Below, one piece after another: positions 7,959 to 15,783 of a stretch of DNA of 47,903 nt (its first letter is position 1; each line of letters opens with the position of its first letter). The notes below the pieces were generated by a model, which was not told the origin of the DNA, ran no database searches, and saw only the letters and a list, made by a program, of their open reading frames with translations. The position numbers and the translations under genes are program-made. This DNA is from a virus. The stretch spans positions 1 through 47,903 of the IMG/VR virus record IMGVR_UViG_3300035662_000043. The stretch is one strand, 5' to 3'.

Positions 7959-9839
7959 TTAACACTCTCCGTAACTATGCCCCCATTTTGCTTCACATGC
8001 AACAGGTAGAGTCGGAGCCCAGACCGGTGGTGTGGACATCTTTTCTATGACGAATTCCATAGCTGTTTCACGCTCCGCCTCCGGCACAACAACCACCGCT
8101 GCGTCATGCACGGTCAGAACGACGCGATGCCTTTCATTAATAGCAAGCATCTGCTCCCCTACAACAATCCTAGCCAACGCTTGCACCACGTTCTCGACCA
8201 CCGCCCCGCCCCAGATACTGATCTCTCCCTTGCGCGACTTGTACTTGTACTGAGACTTCTCCCCCTCAGTGTCATACCGCAGCTTCGGGTAACGGATAAA
8301 CAAACCATTCGGCAGACATATACCCTCTTCCGTCACCTGCAACACCTCGTGCTGCCCCAGATAAAACGGATCAGACAGCGCGTCCCAGTTGGCTATTTCC
8401 CCTAACGCTTCGTCGCATTCTTTCCATAAAGAAATGATATTGTCGTTGACCTCACGATACAGATTTACTATCGCCTGACATTCTTCATCGGGAAGCTGGA
8501 CGCTAATCGGCTGCGATGTCCCAAGCGTGTGCTGTAACTTTCTCCAGCCTGTGCCGTAGCCCAAACCGAGAACGCATGTCTTGCCAACGAATCGCTCTTC
8601 TGGGTTCTTCTTTGTTATGTCTCGGTTGTAGACTTTGGAAGCAAAGATTGAATATACGTCTTCGCCGCTGGCGAATTGTTGAACAACATCATCTTGTCCT
8701 GCCAACCAAGCCAGCACCCGTGCTTCGATCTGGGAGGAGTCGCAGTTAATGACCACGTAGTTGTCTGGTGGAAGTACGGCGTTCTTGAGGGTCTTCTTCT
8801 TTTTATCTCGGCTAGGAAGATTCTGGAAGTTAACTTTGTCTGAACCACTCCATCGTCCAGTATGTGCGCCGTAATATTTAAGGGGGATGGGTAGTAGTCC
8901 TCGATTGCGCTTTCCAATGTCGATGAATCGAGTGATGCGTGACTCTTCCAGAGTTGACTTAGTTCCAAGTCTGACTGCACACAGTTGCTGGACAAGTGTA
9001 TTCTCGTGTTTCGACAGTTCGATAAAACCCTCGTCGTTCTTCGCCAATGCGAATGTCTCCTTGCCTGTGACTGGACTGAGCTTTCGTGGTACCTCCACTG
9101 GCGGGTCAAGGGATTCGAGGAGGGCAGCAAACTGCTTATTGCTTGCCAGCTTCTTTCTAACAGCTTCTTCATCATCGCACTTTAAATCCTCTTTTAAAGT
9201 AGCCAGCAGGGAGTTCTTCTCTTCCCGCAAGTCTTCTAGCCGTTGAACCAGCAACGCATCGTCAACCTGAAACACCGGCTCGATGAACATGCGTAGCGTC
9301 ATGTCAATAAGTTTTACCTCATTGCCGGGGAACTGCGGCGCCATCAAGTGAAACAACTTGTAGGTTAGTTCTGTATCATTCTTGCAGTAGTCACCGTAGG
9401 CCGAGAGTTGTGCAGGAGTGAAGTCTGCCCTGCGCTTGCCCAACGCTTTGACTACCTCGTCACCCTTCTCACCAATCCTATATCGCTCAGCCAACGCGCT
9501 GAGACTACCGCCAGCATCCACACCGTGTAATGCTCTTGCCATGCACAGCGTGTCTAGATAAAAAGCGGGGCGAATACCGAACCGCCAACCAAGTATTGCC
9601 CCGTCGAAAAGAGTGTTGTGGCATAGAAGCGCGGAGTCTGACCAATCGGTTAGGTCAGTTAAGTGTTTCTTTAGTTCGTCGTGTGAACCAGAATACCAAT
9701 ACGCGGTAGCGTCATCGATCTTGATGCCAACCCCAATCTCTTCAAACTGCTTGTCGCGTATGTATTCCTCAGTAGTTAAGTTTTTAAACCCAAACCCCTC
9801 GGCGTAGTACGTCTCAAAATCAAGTGTTATTAGACTCAT
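7959..9839 (-). CDS. polA: Family A DNA polymerase with 3'-5' exonuclease
   Basis: 626 residues. The exonuclease motifs are complete: DFETYY (Asp7, Glu9), HNTLFDGA (Asp79) and YCKND (Tyr151, Asp155). In the polymerase domain, motif A is CDSSQIEAR (Asp367), motif B starts at Arg416 with Lys420, Leu424 and Tyr428, and motif C is TVHDAAV (His578, Asp579). Leu424 is at the position equivalent to E. coli Pol I Phe762. There is no 5'-3' nuclease domain. The start overlaps the preceding small gene by 20 nt and lacks a clear Shine-Dalgarno. This is the likely replicative polymerase. Confidence 0.95.
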   Translation of the reverse strand: MSLITLDFETYYAEGFGFKNLTTEEYIRDKQFEEIGVGIKIDDATAYWYSGSHDELKKHLTDLTDWSDSALLCHNTLFDGAILGWRFGIRPAFYLDTLCMARALHGVDAGGSLSALAERYRIGEKGDEVVKALGKRRADFTPAQLSAYGDYCKNDTELTYKLFHLMAPQFPGNEVKLIDMTLRMFIEPVFQVDDALLVQRLEDLREEKNSLLATLKEDLKCDDEEAVRKKLASNKQFAALLESLDPPVEVPRKLSPVTGKETFALAKNDEGFIELSKHENTLVQQLCAVRLGTKSTLEESRITRFIDIGKRNRGLLPIPLKYYGAHTGRWSGSDKVNFQNLPSRDKKKKTLKNAVLPPDNYVVINCDSSQIEARVLAWLAGQDDVVQQFASGEDVYSIFASKVYNRDITKKNPEERFVGKTCVLGLGYGTGWRKLQHTLGTSQPISVQLPDEECQAIVNLYREVNDNIISLWKECDEALGEIANWDALSDPFYLGQHEVLQVTEEGICLPNGLFIRYPKLRYDTEGEKSQYKYKSRKGEISIWGGAVVENVVQALARIVVGEQMLAINERHRVVLTVHDAAVVVVPEAERETAMEFVIEKMSTPPVWAPTLPVACEAKWGHSYGEC

Positions 9840-10032
9840 TTTTAATTAGTTTTCTCATCTCTTCGTAGGCGTCTGCGCTTTGCTTGTGGGTTTTCGCTGT
9901 CATCATTTCGTGCGCTGCTTCGTACACACGCGCAAGCCCAATCAGTACAGCGGCGGCTTCAAGGTCGTTCTCATCGCGTGGCATCTCCTGAAAGTTATTG
10001 GCTAGACGGACAGCTTGGCGGGCTAGTTTCAT
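9820..10032 (-). CDS. Hypothetical 70-aa helical protein
   Basis: 70 residues, entirely helical in character, with LEAAAVLIGLARVYEAA in the middle. The ATG at 10032 overlaps the upstream stop (ATGA) and has GGAAG before it, which fixes the start. It overlaps the polymerase start by 20 nt. Function unknown. Confidence 0.7.
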   Translation of the reverse strand: MKLARQAVRLANNFQEMPRDENDLEAAAVLIGLARVYEAAHEMMTAKTHKQSADAYEEMRKLIKNESNNT

Positions 10033-10262
10033 GACGCTTCCATGCCGCATCGAATAACTGCATACCCTATATCCCCCATGTACCCGCCACAAAGAGAATC
10101 CCCGCTTCGCGTGTAGCAAGATATTTCGCCTTTATATATGCAGTCTTCTGGGTGTAAAGGGAATGCGCCCTCGGTACTGTTGGGGTAAGGTTTGATTGCT
10201 ACTGGGCGGTACTTGATTAAATGTATTTTGTTTTGATCGTCAGCGTATATTTCAGTAATCAT
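10029..10262 (-). CDS. Hypothetical 77-aa protein
   Basis: 77 residues from the ATG at 10262, which overlaps the upstream stop by one base (TGATG) and has AAAGGA about 8 nt before it. Four cysteines (CIYKGEISC, CGGYMG, RCGM) and several Gly/Tyr suggest a small metal-binding or disulphide fold. No family recognised. Confidence 0.65.
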   Translation of the reverse strand: MITEIYADDQNKIHLIKYRPVAIKPYPNSTEGAFPLHPEDCIYKGEISCYTRSGDSLCGGYMGDIGYAVIRCGMEAS

Positions 10263-10465
10263 CACAGTTTCCTTTGGCAAGCAAATGCCTGTATGTCAAC
10301 ACGAAACGCATTAGCGAACTTGCAGTCGCCAGCGATGCGCCCCTCAGTCTGAACAATTCCTATCCACATACCAAGTACAAACAGCATGATTGCAACGAAT
10401 GACTTAGCCCAGACAGCGTTAAGCCACGCCCAGACAGCTTTGTAGTTGATAGTGTCGATAATCAT
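10262..10465 (-). CDS. Small single-pass membrane protein
   Basis: 67 residues with one transmembrane helix (SFVAIMLFVLGMWIGIV, about residues 22-38) after a short amphipathic N-terminus. The end carries two cysteines. It overlaps both neighbours by 1-4 nt. Role unknown; an early inner-membrane protein such as a superinfection-exclusion factor is possible. Confidence 0.65.
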   Translation of the reverse strand: MIIDTINYKAVWAWLNAVWAKSFVAIMLFVLGMWIGIVQTEGRIAGDCKFANAFRVDIQAFACQRKL

Positions 10466-10689
10466 TTTTCACCAATTCTCTTGATTGCCCTGCCTGACCA
10501 GAAAACACTAAACGGTTCATGTTGGAACACGCGCTTCTCCAGACTCAAGTCTTTAGCGCCTTGATAAAAACTATTCGGTGACATTGTCTTGACTAGCCGG
10601 ATAGCGTCATCTATGTGTGTTCTATCTTTTGTAGCCACGTATCTTTCGTAACCACGAACCAGACAATCACGATACTTCTGTTCTAGCAT
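10462..10689 (-). CDS. Hypothetical 75-aa protein
   Basis: 75 residues, basic, with a helical N-terminus (KYRDCLVRGYERYV) and a tail FWSGRAIKRIGEK. It overlaps the next gene by 4 nt and follows its upstream neighbour directly. No known domain. Confidence 0.65.
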   Translation of the reverse strand: MLEQKYRDCLVRGYERYVATKDRTHIDDAIRLVKTMSPNSFYQGAKDLSLEKRVFQHEPFSVFWSGRAIKRIGEK

Positions 10690-10690
10690 C

Positions 10691-10987
10691 TCAGTCTCCT
10701 AGTTTTAGTCTCGTTGAACTCAAGCACACGCCTGTCATCTTGTCGTACATACTGCCCGTCACCGAATCAACAAGTATGTGCTGTATAGAAGTAACAGATG
10801 TTTCCCTGTCGTATACCTCGATCTCGAACGGTATAAATACGCGCTCTAGGTCTCCGAGGATATCACTACTAACTACCCTCTTGATACCGATTATTTTATT
10901 TTTCTTCGTGTGCTTCTTTATCAGAAACGCCATATCAACTTCTTTGATGCAGCCGTTGCTGTATCGAATTTTTCTTTCTTCAGTCAC
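10691..10987 (-). CDS. Hypothetical 98-aa protein (GTG start)
   Basis: The frame stays open further upstream, but that part lies antisense-like over the preceding gene. The GTG at 10987 overlaps the upstream stop as GTGA and has GGAG 8 nt before it, so it is preferred. The product is 98 residues with a basic stretch (IKKHTKKNKIIGIKR) and a beta-rich C-terminal half. Function unknown. Confidence 0.6.
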   Translation of the reverse strand: MTEERKIRYSNGCIKEVDMAFLIKKHTKKNKIIGIKRVVSSDILGDLERVFIPFEIEVYDRETSVTSIQHILVDSVTGSMYDKMTGVCLSSTRLKLGD

Positions 10988-11184
10988 GCGTTCTTCTCCA
11001 TCTCTTTCCCTGCTTCCACGCCCATCTTGTAAGCGTCTTCCCAGCCATTGACATTGACTGTTGCCGCGTCCCAACCACGCGAAAACGCCTCCCAATGCGA
11101 GGACTTCTTGATCGTATCCCAATCGTATTCGACGTAGCGATTGGATTCTTGCATCCACATAAGCCATGCTTCTTCTTTGGTCAT
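10984..11184 (-). CDS. Hypothetical 66-aa protein, Trp-rich
   Basis: 66 residues with five tryptophans (EEAWLMWMQ, HWEAFSRGWDAA, GWEDAYKMG). The AF..GW.A..... pattern is common in small phage proteins of unknown function. It is joined by ATGA to the upstream gene and by GTGA to the downstream gene. Confidence 0.7.
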   Translation of the reverse strand: MTKEEAWLMWMQESNRYVEYDWDTIKKSSHWEAFSRGWDAATVNVNGWEDAYKMGVEAGKEMEKNA

Positions 11185-11411
11185 GTGTTCTCCTCCTTGT
11201 ACTGCCTCAATTTATTTTTCTTCCAAAGCATATCGTCCAGCAACTCATAAAATCTTTTCAGCCGATCTTCTGCGCCTTTACTCTGCTCCATCGCTTGCTC
11301 AACTTCTTCAGTCGTCAGCCCAACCCACTCTTTCTTGACCACAACACCTTCGTCCACTCTGTCATCGTAAGCAGCGCAGCCTCGCTCGTAACAGTCTTTG
11401 TTCAGAATCAT
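11181..11411 (-). CDS. Hypothetical 76-aa protein
   Basis: 76 residues from the ATG at 11411, which overlaps the upstream stop (ATGA) and has GAGAGG about 7 nt before it. The C-terminal half is a charged helix (RLKRFYELLDDMLWKKNKLRQY). Function unknown. Confidence 0.65.
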   Translation of the reverse strand: MILNKDCYERGCAAYDDRVDEGVVVKKEWVGLTTEEVEQAMEQSKGAEDRLKRFYELLDDMLWKKNKLRQYKEENT

Positions 11412-11614
11412 GGCGCACCTCTCTCGCGGATAGCGAACGCGCAACTTACCCAAGACGCATCGACTCGTTCACCTTCAGCCTCACACACCTTCGCACACGC
11501 CTCGCGCTCTGCTGCTGCGACTAATTTTGCGAAACTTCTTAAAGCGTAGTGCTGATCTTTTGATGGATATGGCAAAAACTCTCTTATCAATTTACTCAAT
11601 TCTTCATCAGTCAT
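11408..11614 (-). CDS. Small helical protein, paralogue of its upstream neighbour
   Basis: 68 residues. FAKLVAAAEREACAKVCE is a motif I recognise from many small phage proteins of unknown function. It ends in IRERGAP exactly like the adjacent upstream gene, and the DNA around both stops is near identical, so the two arose by tandem duplication. Start and stop both overlap neighbours by 4 nt. Confidence 0.7.
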   Translation of the reverse strand: MTDEELSKLIREFLPYPSKDQHYALRSFAKLVAAAEREACAKVCEAEGERVDASWVSCAFAIRERGAP

Positions 11615-11829
11615 GGCGCACCTCTCTCCCTTATCGCTGCGGCTATCGCCAACGTGCCATAGCCCTCTATGCCCATCTGTTCAACCAACGTAGCTATCGC
11701 TTCACGGTCTGCTGAAGTGATAAGACGCGCAAGCGCCTCCAAACTGTTGACCGATTCTTTTACGTTGCCCTCGTATCTGTGAAACTGAAATCCTGCCTCG
11801 TGTGCCATCCTGATCAAATCTTCGCGCAC
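11611..11829 (-). CDS. Small helical protein, tandem paralogue
   Basis: 72 residues starting at a GTG with GGGAG about 7 nt upstream. LARLITSADREAIATLVEQMG aligns with the LVAAAEREACAKVCE region of the next gene, and both end AIRERGAP. This copy lacks the two cysteines. Function unknown. Confidence 0.7.
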   Translation of the reverse strand: MREDLIRMAHEAGFQFHRYEGNVKESVNSLEALARLITSADREAIATLVEQMGIEGYGTLAIAAAIRERGAP

Positions 11830-11874
11830 TTTGTTCTCCCGATCAAGAAATAAATATTAATCAAACTTTACAAA

Positions 11875-12147
11875 TCAATAGTCGTCCTCGATAAAATAAC
11901 TCGGTACGCGATCTTCTATGCGACGCCGTATCTCAACTTTTGTTTTGTTGATCTTTGCTACATCGGGTTTGGTGTACAGCCCACGCGCATCTGGCTTTAT
12001 CTTTTCAGTCACTGGTTTCAAATAGAGTTCTTCCATCGTATAAAAACTTTCTTTGCAACCCGTACAACGGCGCTGTCTTCGTACTCCCTTTTCTGTTTTT
12101 ATTGTATTGATCACAGCTGATCTTTTATCGCCACATCCACAAAACAT
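11875..12147 (-). CDS. NrdR-like zinc-ribbon protein
   Basis: 90 residues from the ATG at 12147 (AAGG 9 nt upstream). The N-terminus has FCGCGDKR, then GVRRQRRCTGCKESFYTMEE. This closely mirrors the zinc ribbon of the ribonucleotide-reductase repressor NrdR (two Cys pairs, then an Arg-rich strand and F-x-T-x-E). The ATP-cone domain of NrdR is absent. It may bind DNA or RNA. One palindromic repeat lies 35 nt upstream of its start. Confidence 0.6.
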   Translation of the reverse strand: MFCGCGDKRSAVINTIKTEKGVRRQRRCTGCKESFYTMEELYLKPVTEKIKPDARGLYTKPDVAKINKTKVEIRRRIEDRVPSYFIEDDY

Positions 12148-12181
12148 AATTAAGCACCTTGAATAGACAAAAAAATAGCGA

Positions 12182-12197
12182 TTCAGGTCACCCTGAA
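12182..12197. repeat. Dispersed palindrome, copy 1
   Basis: TTCAGGTCACCCTGAA, a near-perfect palindrome with TTCAGG/CCTGAA arms, extended outward by AGCG/CGCT. It lies 35 nt upstream of the zinc-ribbon gene start. Confidence 0.75.
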
Positions 12198-12211
12198 CCG
12201 CTATATAAAAG

Positions 12212-12718
12212 TTAAATGTGTTGCGCGAGAATCTCACGCTCCAAGTACCACTTCGCTTTACGTAGGTCTTCTACGCGATTACCTTTGTGGTCGGCTCGTG
12301 TAATGTACTTCACCACGTTGCCCAAGTTATAGTTGAGCTGCTTGGCCTCGATGAAGTCAATCGTCTCAATCCCTCCTGTGGTGTAGTGCGGTGGGTTGTT
12401 AACAAAGTCCACATTCGAATTACCAAACTCGTAGTGCGTAACTTGCGGCACGTCTCCCGAACCCCGCATACGCGTCTTGTAACGTGGTGTAGTATCCACT
12501 GATGAGGATGGGATCAACCTCGGATTCGGCTGTACTACATACTTCGCCAACGGCGAACCCGCTGCGATTAGATCGACTACCTTATCCTTCAACGTCTTTC
12601 GCACGTAATACACATTAGCGATGTTAACGCCCAAAGCTGTTGCAATATCTTTTGGTATCGCGTTTGGGTGCTTCTTCATGTATGCGCGAATACGCTTTGC
12701 GTCAGTTCTTTTAGCCAT
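12212..12718 (-). CDS. HTH protein with C-terminal DUF3310 domain
   Basis: 168 residues from the ATG at 12718 (GAGGG about 8 nt upstream). Residues 1-50 form a basic helix-turn-helix (IPKDIATALGVNIANVYYVRK). The C-terminus from VNNPPHYTTGGIETIDFI through GNVVKYITRADHKG and DLRKAKWYLEREI is a typical DUF3310 domain, found in phage proteins often labelled nucleotide-kinase-like. A DNA-binding N-terminus fused to DUF3310 suggests a regulatory or replication accessory role. Confidence 0.8.
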   Translation of the reverse strand: MAKRTDAKRIRAYMKKHPNAIPKDIATALGVNIANVYYVRKTLKDKVVDLIAAGSPLAKYVVQPNPRLIPSSSVDTTPRYKTRMRGSGDVPQVTHYEFGNSNVDFVNNPPHYTTGGIETIDFIEAKQLNYNLGNVVKYITRADHKGNRVEDLRKAKWYLEREILAQHI

Positions 12719-12719
12719 C

Positions 12720-12926
12720 TTAGTTTCCCTCTCGGTTGTGTTTAAATAAATAGTCATCACGATACTCGGATGGTGGTGTCCATCCATGCTTACGCCAGAC
12801 TGCTTGCACGTTCGCCCCCGGCTTCCACTTAAAGTCATCTATCAGACGACTATGTTTTGGCTGAGAGCGAAAGATTCCTGCTTCGGGTACGACCATGTAG
12901 TCATCCCCCACGACTCTGAATTTCAT
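12720..12926 (-). CDS. Hypothetical 68-aa protein
   Basis: 68 residues, basic and aromatic (KHGWTPPSEYRDDYLFKHN). It starts 26 nt inside the VRR-NUC gene end and stops one base before the ATG of the DUF3310 gene. Function unknown. Confidence 0.65.
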   Translation of the reverse strand: MKFRVVGDDYMVVPEAGIFRSQPKHSRLIDDFKWKPGANVQAVWRKHGWTPPSEYRDDYLFKHNREGN

Positions 12927-13203
12927 GGTTTATTAACTCCTCTAGTTGTGAGACGTTAGTCTCGTTAATCAACAAAGCAATGCCACCGCACTTGCGTATG
13001 TCCTCTAAGTTTTTTAGTTGAAGCGCAGTTGGCTTGCCGCCGTTGGCTTTGTACTCAACAGCGACAAACCACCCACGATAACAACCAACGTCATCAGGTA
13101 CACCGCTTCGACCATACCCACCAGAGAACGGAGGAAAGTGATACATCCCCATCTTGGTAAGTATGGCTCGGCCTTGCTTCTTAACTTTAGCTTCGGGTGT
13201 CAC
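12901..13203 (-). CDS. VRR-NUC domain nuclease
   Basis: 100 residues, nearly all one VRR-NUC (PD-(D/E)XK) domain: GRSGVPDDVGCYRGWFVAVEYK supplies the catalytic D and E-x-K, then GGKPTALQLKNLEDIRKCGG and a hydrophobic strand. Stand-alone phage VRR-NUC proteins are thought to act on branched DNA such as Holliday junctions. It starts at a GTG that overlaps the upstream stop by 17 nt. Confidence 0.85.
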   Translation of the reverse strand: MTPEAKVKKQGRAILTKMGMYHFPPFSGGYGRSGVPDDVGCYRGWFVAVEYKANGGKPTALQLKNLEDIRKCGGIALLINETNVSQLEELINHEIQSRGG

Positions 13204-13558
13204 CTTTTAACTCTTCCAGTTGTGTTTCCGTCAAAATTACCACCATGTATCGCTTGGATAATTGCCAGCCGATAGTCTCAAACCCTTCGAACGGAAGCAT
13301 TGAATACAACATGATTGCAAACGATGGGTTATCATGCTCAGTCAACGTATCGTCAATTAACAGTTCAGGTTTGGCTGAAGCCTTAATCATCGACAGCTTC
13401 AGCGCAAGAAAGTCAGGCAACGTGTCCGACGTAAACTTTCGTACAAAATTATCTCCAACGAACACGGTATGTATATCCCCTTCCTGATAAATAGGAACGC
13501 GATAATACTTCTGACTCTCGTCCTCTACATTAGCTGTCAGCGGCGATAAGTACATCAT
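13187..13558 (-). CDS. Hypothetical 123-aa protein downstream of the MoxR/VWA module
   Basis: The ATG at 13558 overlaps the upstream stop (ATGA), so it is preferred to the ATG five codons earlier. 123 residues of mixed alpha/beta composition: LTEHDNPSFAIMLYSMLPFEGFE in the middle and an acidic tail. No domain recognised. It is part of the run of genes behind the 17.96 kb promoter. Confidence 0.65.
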   Translation of the reverse strand: MMYLSPLTANVEDESQKYYRVPIYQEGDIHTVFVGDNFVRKFTSDTLPDFLALKLSMIKASAKPELLIDDTLTEHDNPSFAIMLYSMLPFEGFETIGWQLSKRYMVVILTETQLEELKGDTRS

Positions 13559-14508
13559 ACAAGGAACAACCATCTAGGCTTGGCCGGAAAGAAATCATGA
13601 CGCCATCCGTCAGTATCTACTCTGTAGAGACCTAACTCCTCGTTGTAACTATCACGGCCTAACGGAAAGAACTGCTCCTCGCCAACGAACCTCATGTCTG
13701 GGTCATCCTTTTGTCCAAGTACTTTGTACATAGCCAAGCGAGAGGCGAAGTCTGGGTCATCCATGAATCTATCAACGCGCTCACACTTGACTGCTACAGG
13801 TCTAGCATCGTCTACACGATAGTCCTCATCAAGTTTGATGCCAATGTTTATCTCACCTTTGAGGAACGTATCTGTGCTGTCGTACATGAGAAACTTTACT
13901 GGTTTGTCAAACACTTCTTTGACTATATTTAGTTTTTCCTCTCTAGTCTTATCGACCTTATCGTAATCGTCAAGAATTTTCTTAAATTTCTCCATTGATT
14001 CTAACGATAGATTCTCCAAAGGCTGATAGCCAAAAGCTACCTTCAACAAACGATGCAGAGACTCGCCGTTCAGAGGATTATGTTTACCCACATTCTTTTG
14101 TTTTGCCAACACGATATTAACTAGATCGTAAAAGTGATTAAGTTTGACAAACACCTCTAACGAATCATTGGGCAACAGGTGATACTTTTCTATGTTACGC
14201 ATCAGTACAGACACTTTCGCGGCAGCATAGGTCATCCTGTCCTCTGTCGTACGCCCGCGCTCCTTCGGTGTAATTACTGTGCGGAAAGTGTATTGCCCAT
14301 CACGATTAAAACCAGCAATACCCAATACCATGCCCTCGTTGTTTGCTATGTAGAAACAGTTGTTCTCGTCGTCTACAGACCAGTTGGATTGTTTTATCCC
14401 TATCACATGCAGCTTGTACTTATGAACAATCTCACGAACCAGCGGGTATGCTTTCGTCATGATGATTTGCGATTCAGCTATACGTGAACTCATAATTGGA
14501 TGGATCAT
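13555..14508 (-). CDS. Hypothetical 317-aa protein linked to the MoxR/VWA module
   Basis: 317 residues. Good Shine-Dalgarno (AAGGGG) before the ATG, and the VWA gene stop is one base away, so it belongs to the same operon. The N-terminal half contains NCFYIANNEGMVLGIAGFN, which reads like a compact sensor or acyltransferase-like fold. A charged helix follows near residues 185-215, and the C-terminal half ends FFPAKPRWLFLV. No known family recognised. It could be a substrate, adaptor or structural partner of the ATPase. Confidence 0.7.
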   Translation of the reverse strand: MIHPIMSSRIAESQIIMTKAYPLVREIVHKYKLHVIGIKQSNWSVDDENNCFYIANNEGMVLGIAGFNRDGQYTFRTVITPKERGRTTEDRMTYAAAKVSVLMRNIEKYHLLPNDSLEVFVKLNHFYDLVNIVLAKQKNVGKHNPLNGESLHRLLKVAFGYQPLENLSLESMEKFKKILDDYDKVDKTREEKLNIVKEVFDKPVKFLMYDSTDTFLKGEINIGIKLDEDYRVDDARPVAVKCERVDRFMDDPDFASRLAMYKVLGQKDDPDMRFVGEEQFFPLGRDSYNEELGLYRVDTDGWRHDFFPAKPRWLFLV

Positions 14509-14509
14509 G

Positions 14510-15757
14510 TTATTCCCCTTCGATGATTAGTTTCTTACCGCTTGGTGGTACAAAGCGGCTGTTGCCTTTCACAAGCCACAGCGTATCGACTGTCGCCGCC
14601 CATTGGATGTTGTCCTCAAGGTAACCGTCAGTCAGTATCACCGCGCAGTCTGGTGTGAGTTTGTTCTTGATGATGTACTCCGATACACAGGAAGCCCGTG
14701 TACCACCGCCGCCTTGTGGCTTAAGTAGCTTTCGGATGTTGTCGTAGTCATCAGTAAACACTTGCTCCCCATGCACATGCGTATCCCACCACAGCACACG
14801 TACCTTCTCTGGCCTACAAGTCTCACACGCAGCAGCAATCTGTACTGCTACCGCAGCCAAATCTGCGTCACCTATCGAGCCTGAAGTATCCACAGCGAAC
14901 AGCACTTCTGTGATGGTCTCAGACTCAACGCTTGGCGCAAGAATGTCATTGGCAAGCAAACTGCGATTGAACCTACGCCACGTTAGTTCATCTGCGCCAC
15001 GTACCGATGTCTTGACGTAATCCTGCAACTCCTTACGCCAATCGACAGGGGATACCAGAGACTCCTCTAGCTCTCGCGGCATCTTAGTTCCAAGCCGACC
15101 AGCAAGCATCCCGCCCTCGCGCAACGCTTTGCCGATCTTCTCTTCTAACTCTTTCATCTCTTCCGGTGTCTTACCCTCCGTACCTTGTGCGTCATGTTCG
15201 TCGGAGCCTTCGGTTGAATGTGTCTTACCGTTAACTACGACTTCACCCTTCCCTGAACCGTTAGATTGTCCGCTACCGTCCGGCTGTGTCCGGCTTTGTC
15301 CGCTACTGTCCGGCGGTGGTGGGTTCTGCTTCTTGAGATCGTTGTATATCTCACGCACAGACCAGCCATCGTAGTGAGGATCAAAGATGCCCCCCTCCGG
15401 TAGCTTGCATAGCTTCTTGTCATTCAGTCTGTTGATGATGTTGTTGACCACGATGTCCATTGCCACGTTAGCCAGCAAGCGGTTCTCATCCATCAAATCC
15501 TTGTGTCGAGGAATGTGCATCAACGCTACATGTAAATTCTCATGCAGAATCAACCCGCGTAGTTCTTCGTCACTCAGCTTCTCAATGAACTTGGCTGAAT
15601 ACTTCTTGTTGAGCCCATCGGTGTACGCAGTAAACATCTCGTCTGATACATGAGATTCACCTGCCATGATCACGCCTGAGTACAACGCCGTCTCTGGATG
15701 TCGCATCAATGCGATATGATTCTTTTTCATCCTCTCTTCTGGTGTGATGCTAATCAT
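14510..15757 (-). CDS. VWA-domain protein with N-terminal metallopeptidase motif (DUF2201-like)
   Basis: 415 residues from the ATG at 15757 (AAAGGG 8 nt upstream; a TTG farther up is less likely). Residues 72-76 carry HENLH, a zinc-peptidase HExxH motif. A low-complexity Pro/Ser/Gly linker spans about 145-175. The C-terminal VWA domain has a MIDAS motif DTSGS at 290-294, then GGGGT and ILTDGY. This peptidase-like plus VWA layout is that of DUF2201 proteins, usually paired with a MoxR ATPase, which is exactly the gene just upstream. Likely the VWA partner of that chaperone-like ATPase. Confidence 0.85.
   Translation of the reverse strand: MISITPEERMKKNHIALMRHPETALYSGVIMAGESHVSDEMFTAYTDGLNKKYSAKFIEKLSDEELRGLILHENLHVALMHIPRHKDLMDENRLLANVAMDIVVNNIINRLNDKKLCKLPEGGIFDPHYDGWSVREIYNDLKKQNPPPPDSSGQSRTQPDGSGQSNGSGKGEVVVNGKTHSTEGSDEHDAQGTEGKTPEEMKELEEKIGKALREGGMLAGRLGTKMPRELEESLVSPVDWRKELQDYVKTSVRGADELTWRRFNRSLLANDILAPSVESETITEVLFAVDTSGSIGDADLAAVAVQIAAACETCRPEKVRVLWWDTHVHGEQVFTDDYDNIRKLLKPQGGGGTRASCVSEYIIKNKLTPDCAVILTDGYLEDNIQWAATVDTLWLVKGNSRFVPPSGKKLIIEGE
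15242..15257. repeat. Dispersed palindrome, copy 2 (inside the VWA gene)
   Basis: TTCACCCTTCCCTGAA followed by CCGTTA. It lies in the codons of the SGKGE part of the linker and matches copy 3 at the start of the same gene, so it may have spread by recombination. Confidence 0.6.
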
Positions 15758-15760
15758 CGG

Positions 15761-15776
15761 TTCACCCTTTCCTGAA
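15761..15776. repeat. Dispersed palindrome, copy 3
   Basis: TTCACCCTTTCCTGAA followed by CTGTTAAT. It sits directly upstream of the VWA gene ATG and contains its Shine-Dalgarno on the leftward strand. Confidence 0.7.
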
Positions 15777-15783
15777 CTGTTAA

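Noticed and set aside
10988-11167. N-terminal extension of the 98-aa protein gene
   Set aside because: The extension lies wholly over the preceding gene in another frame; the GTG at 10987 with GGAG and GTGA coupling explains the start.
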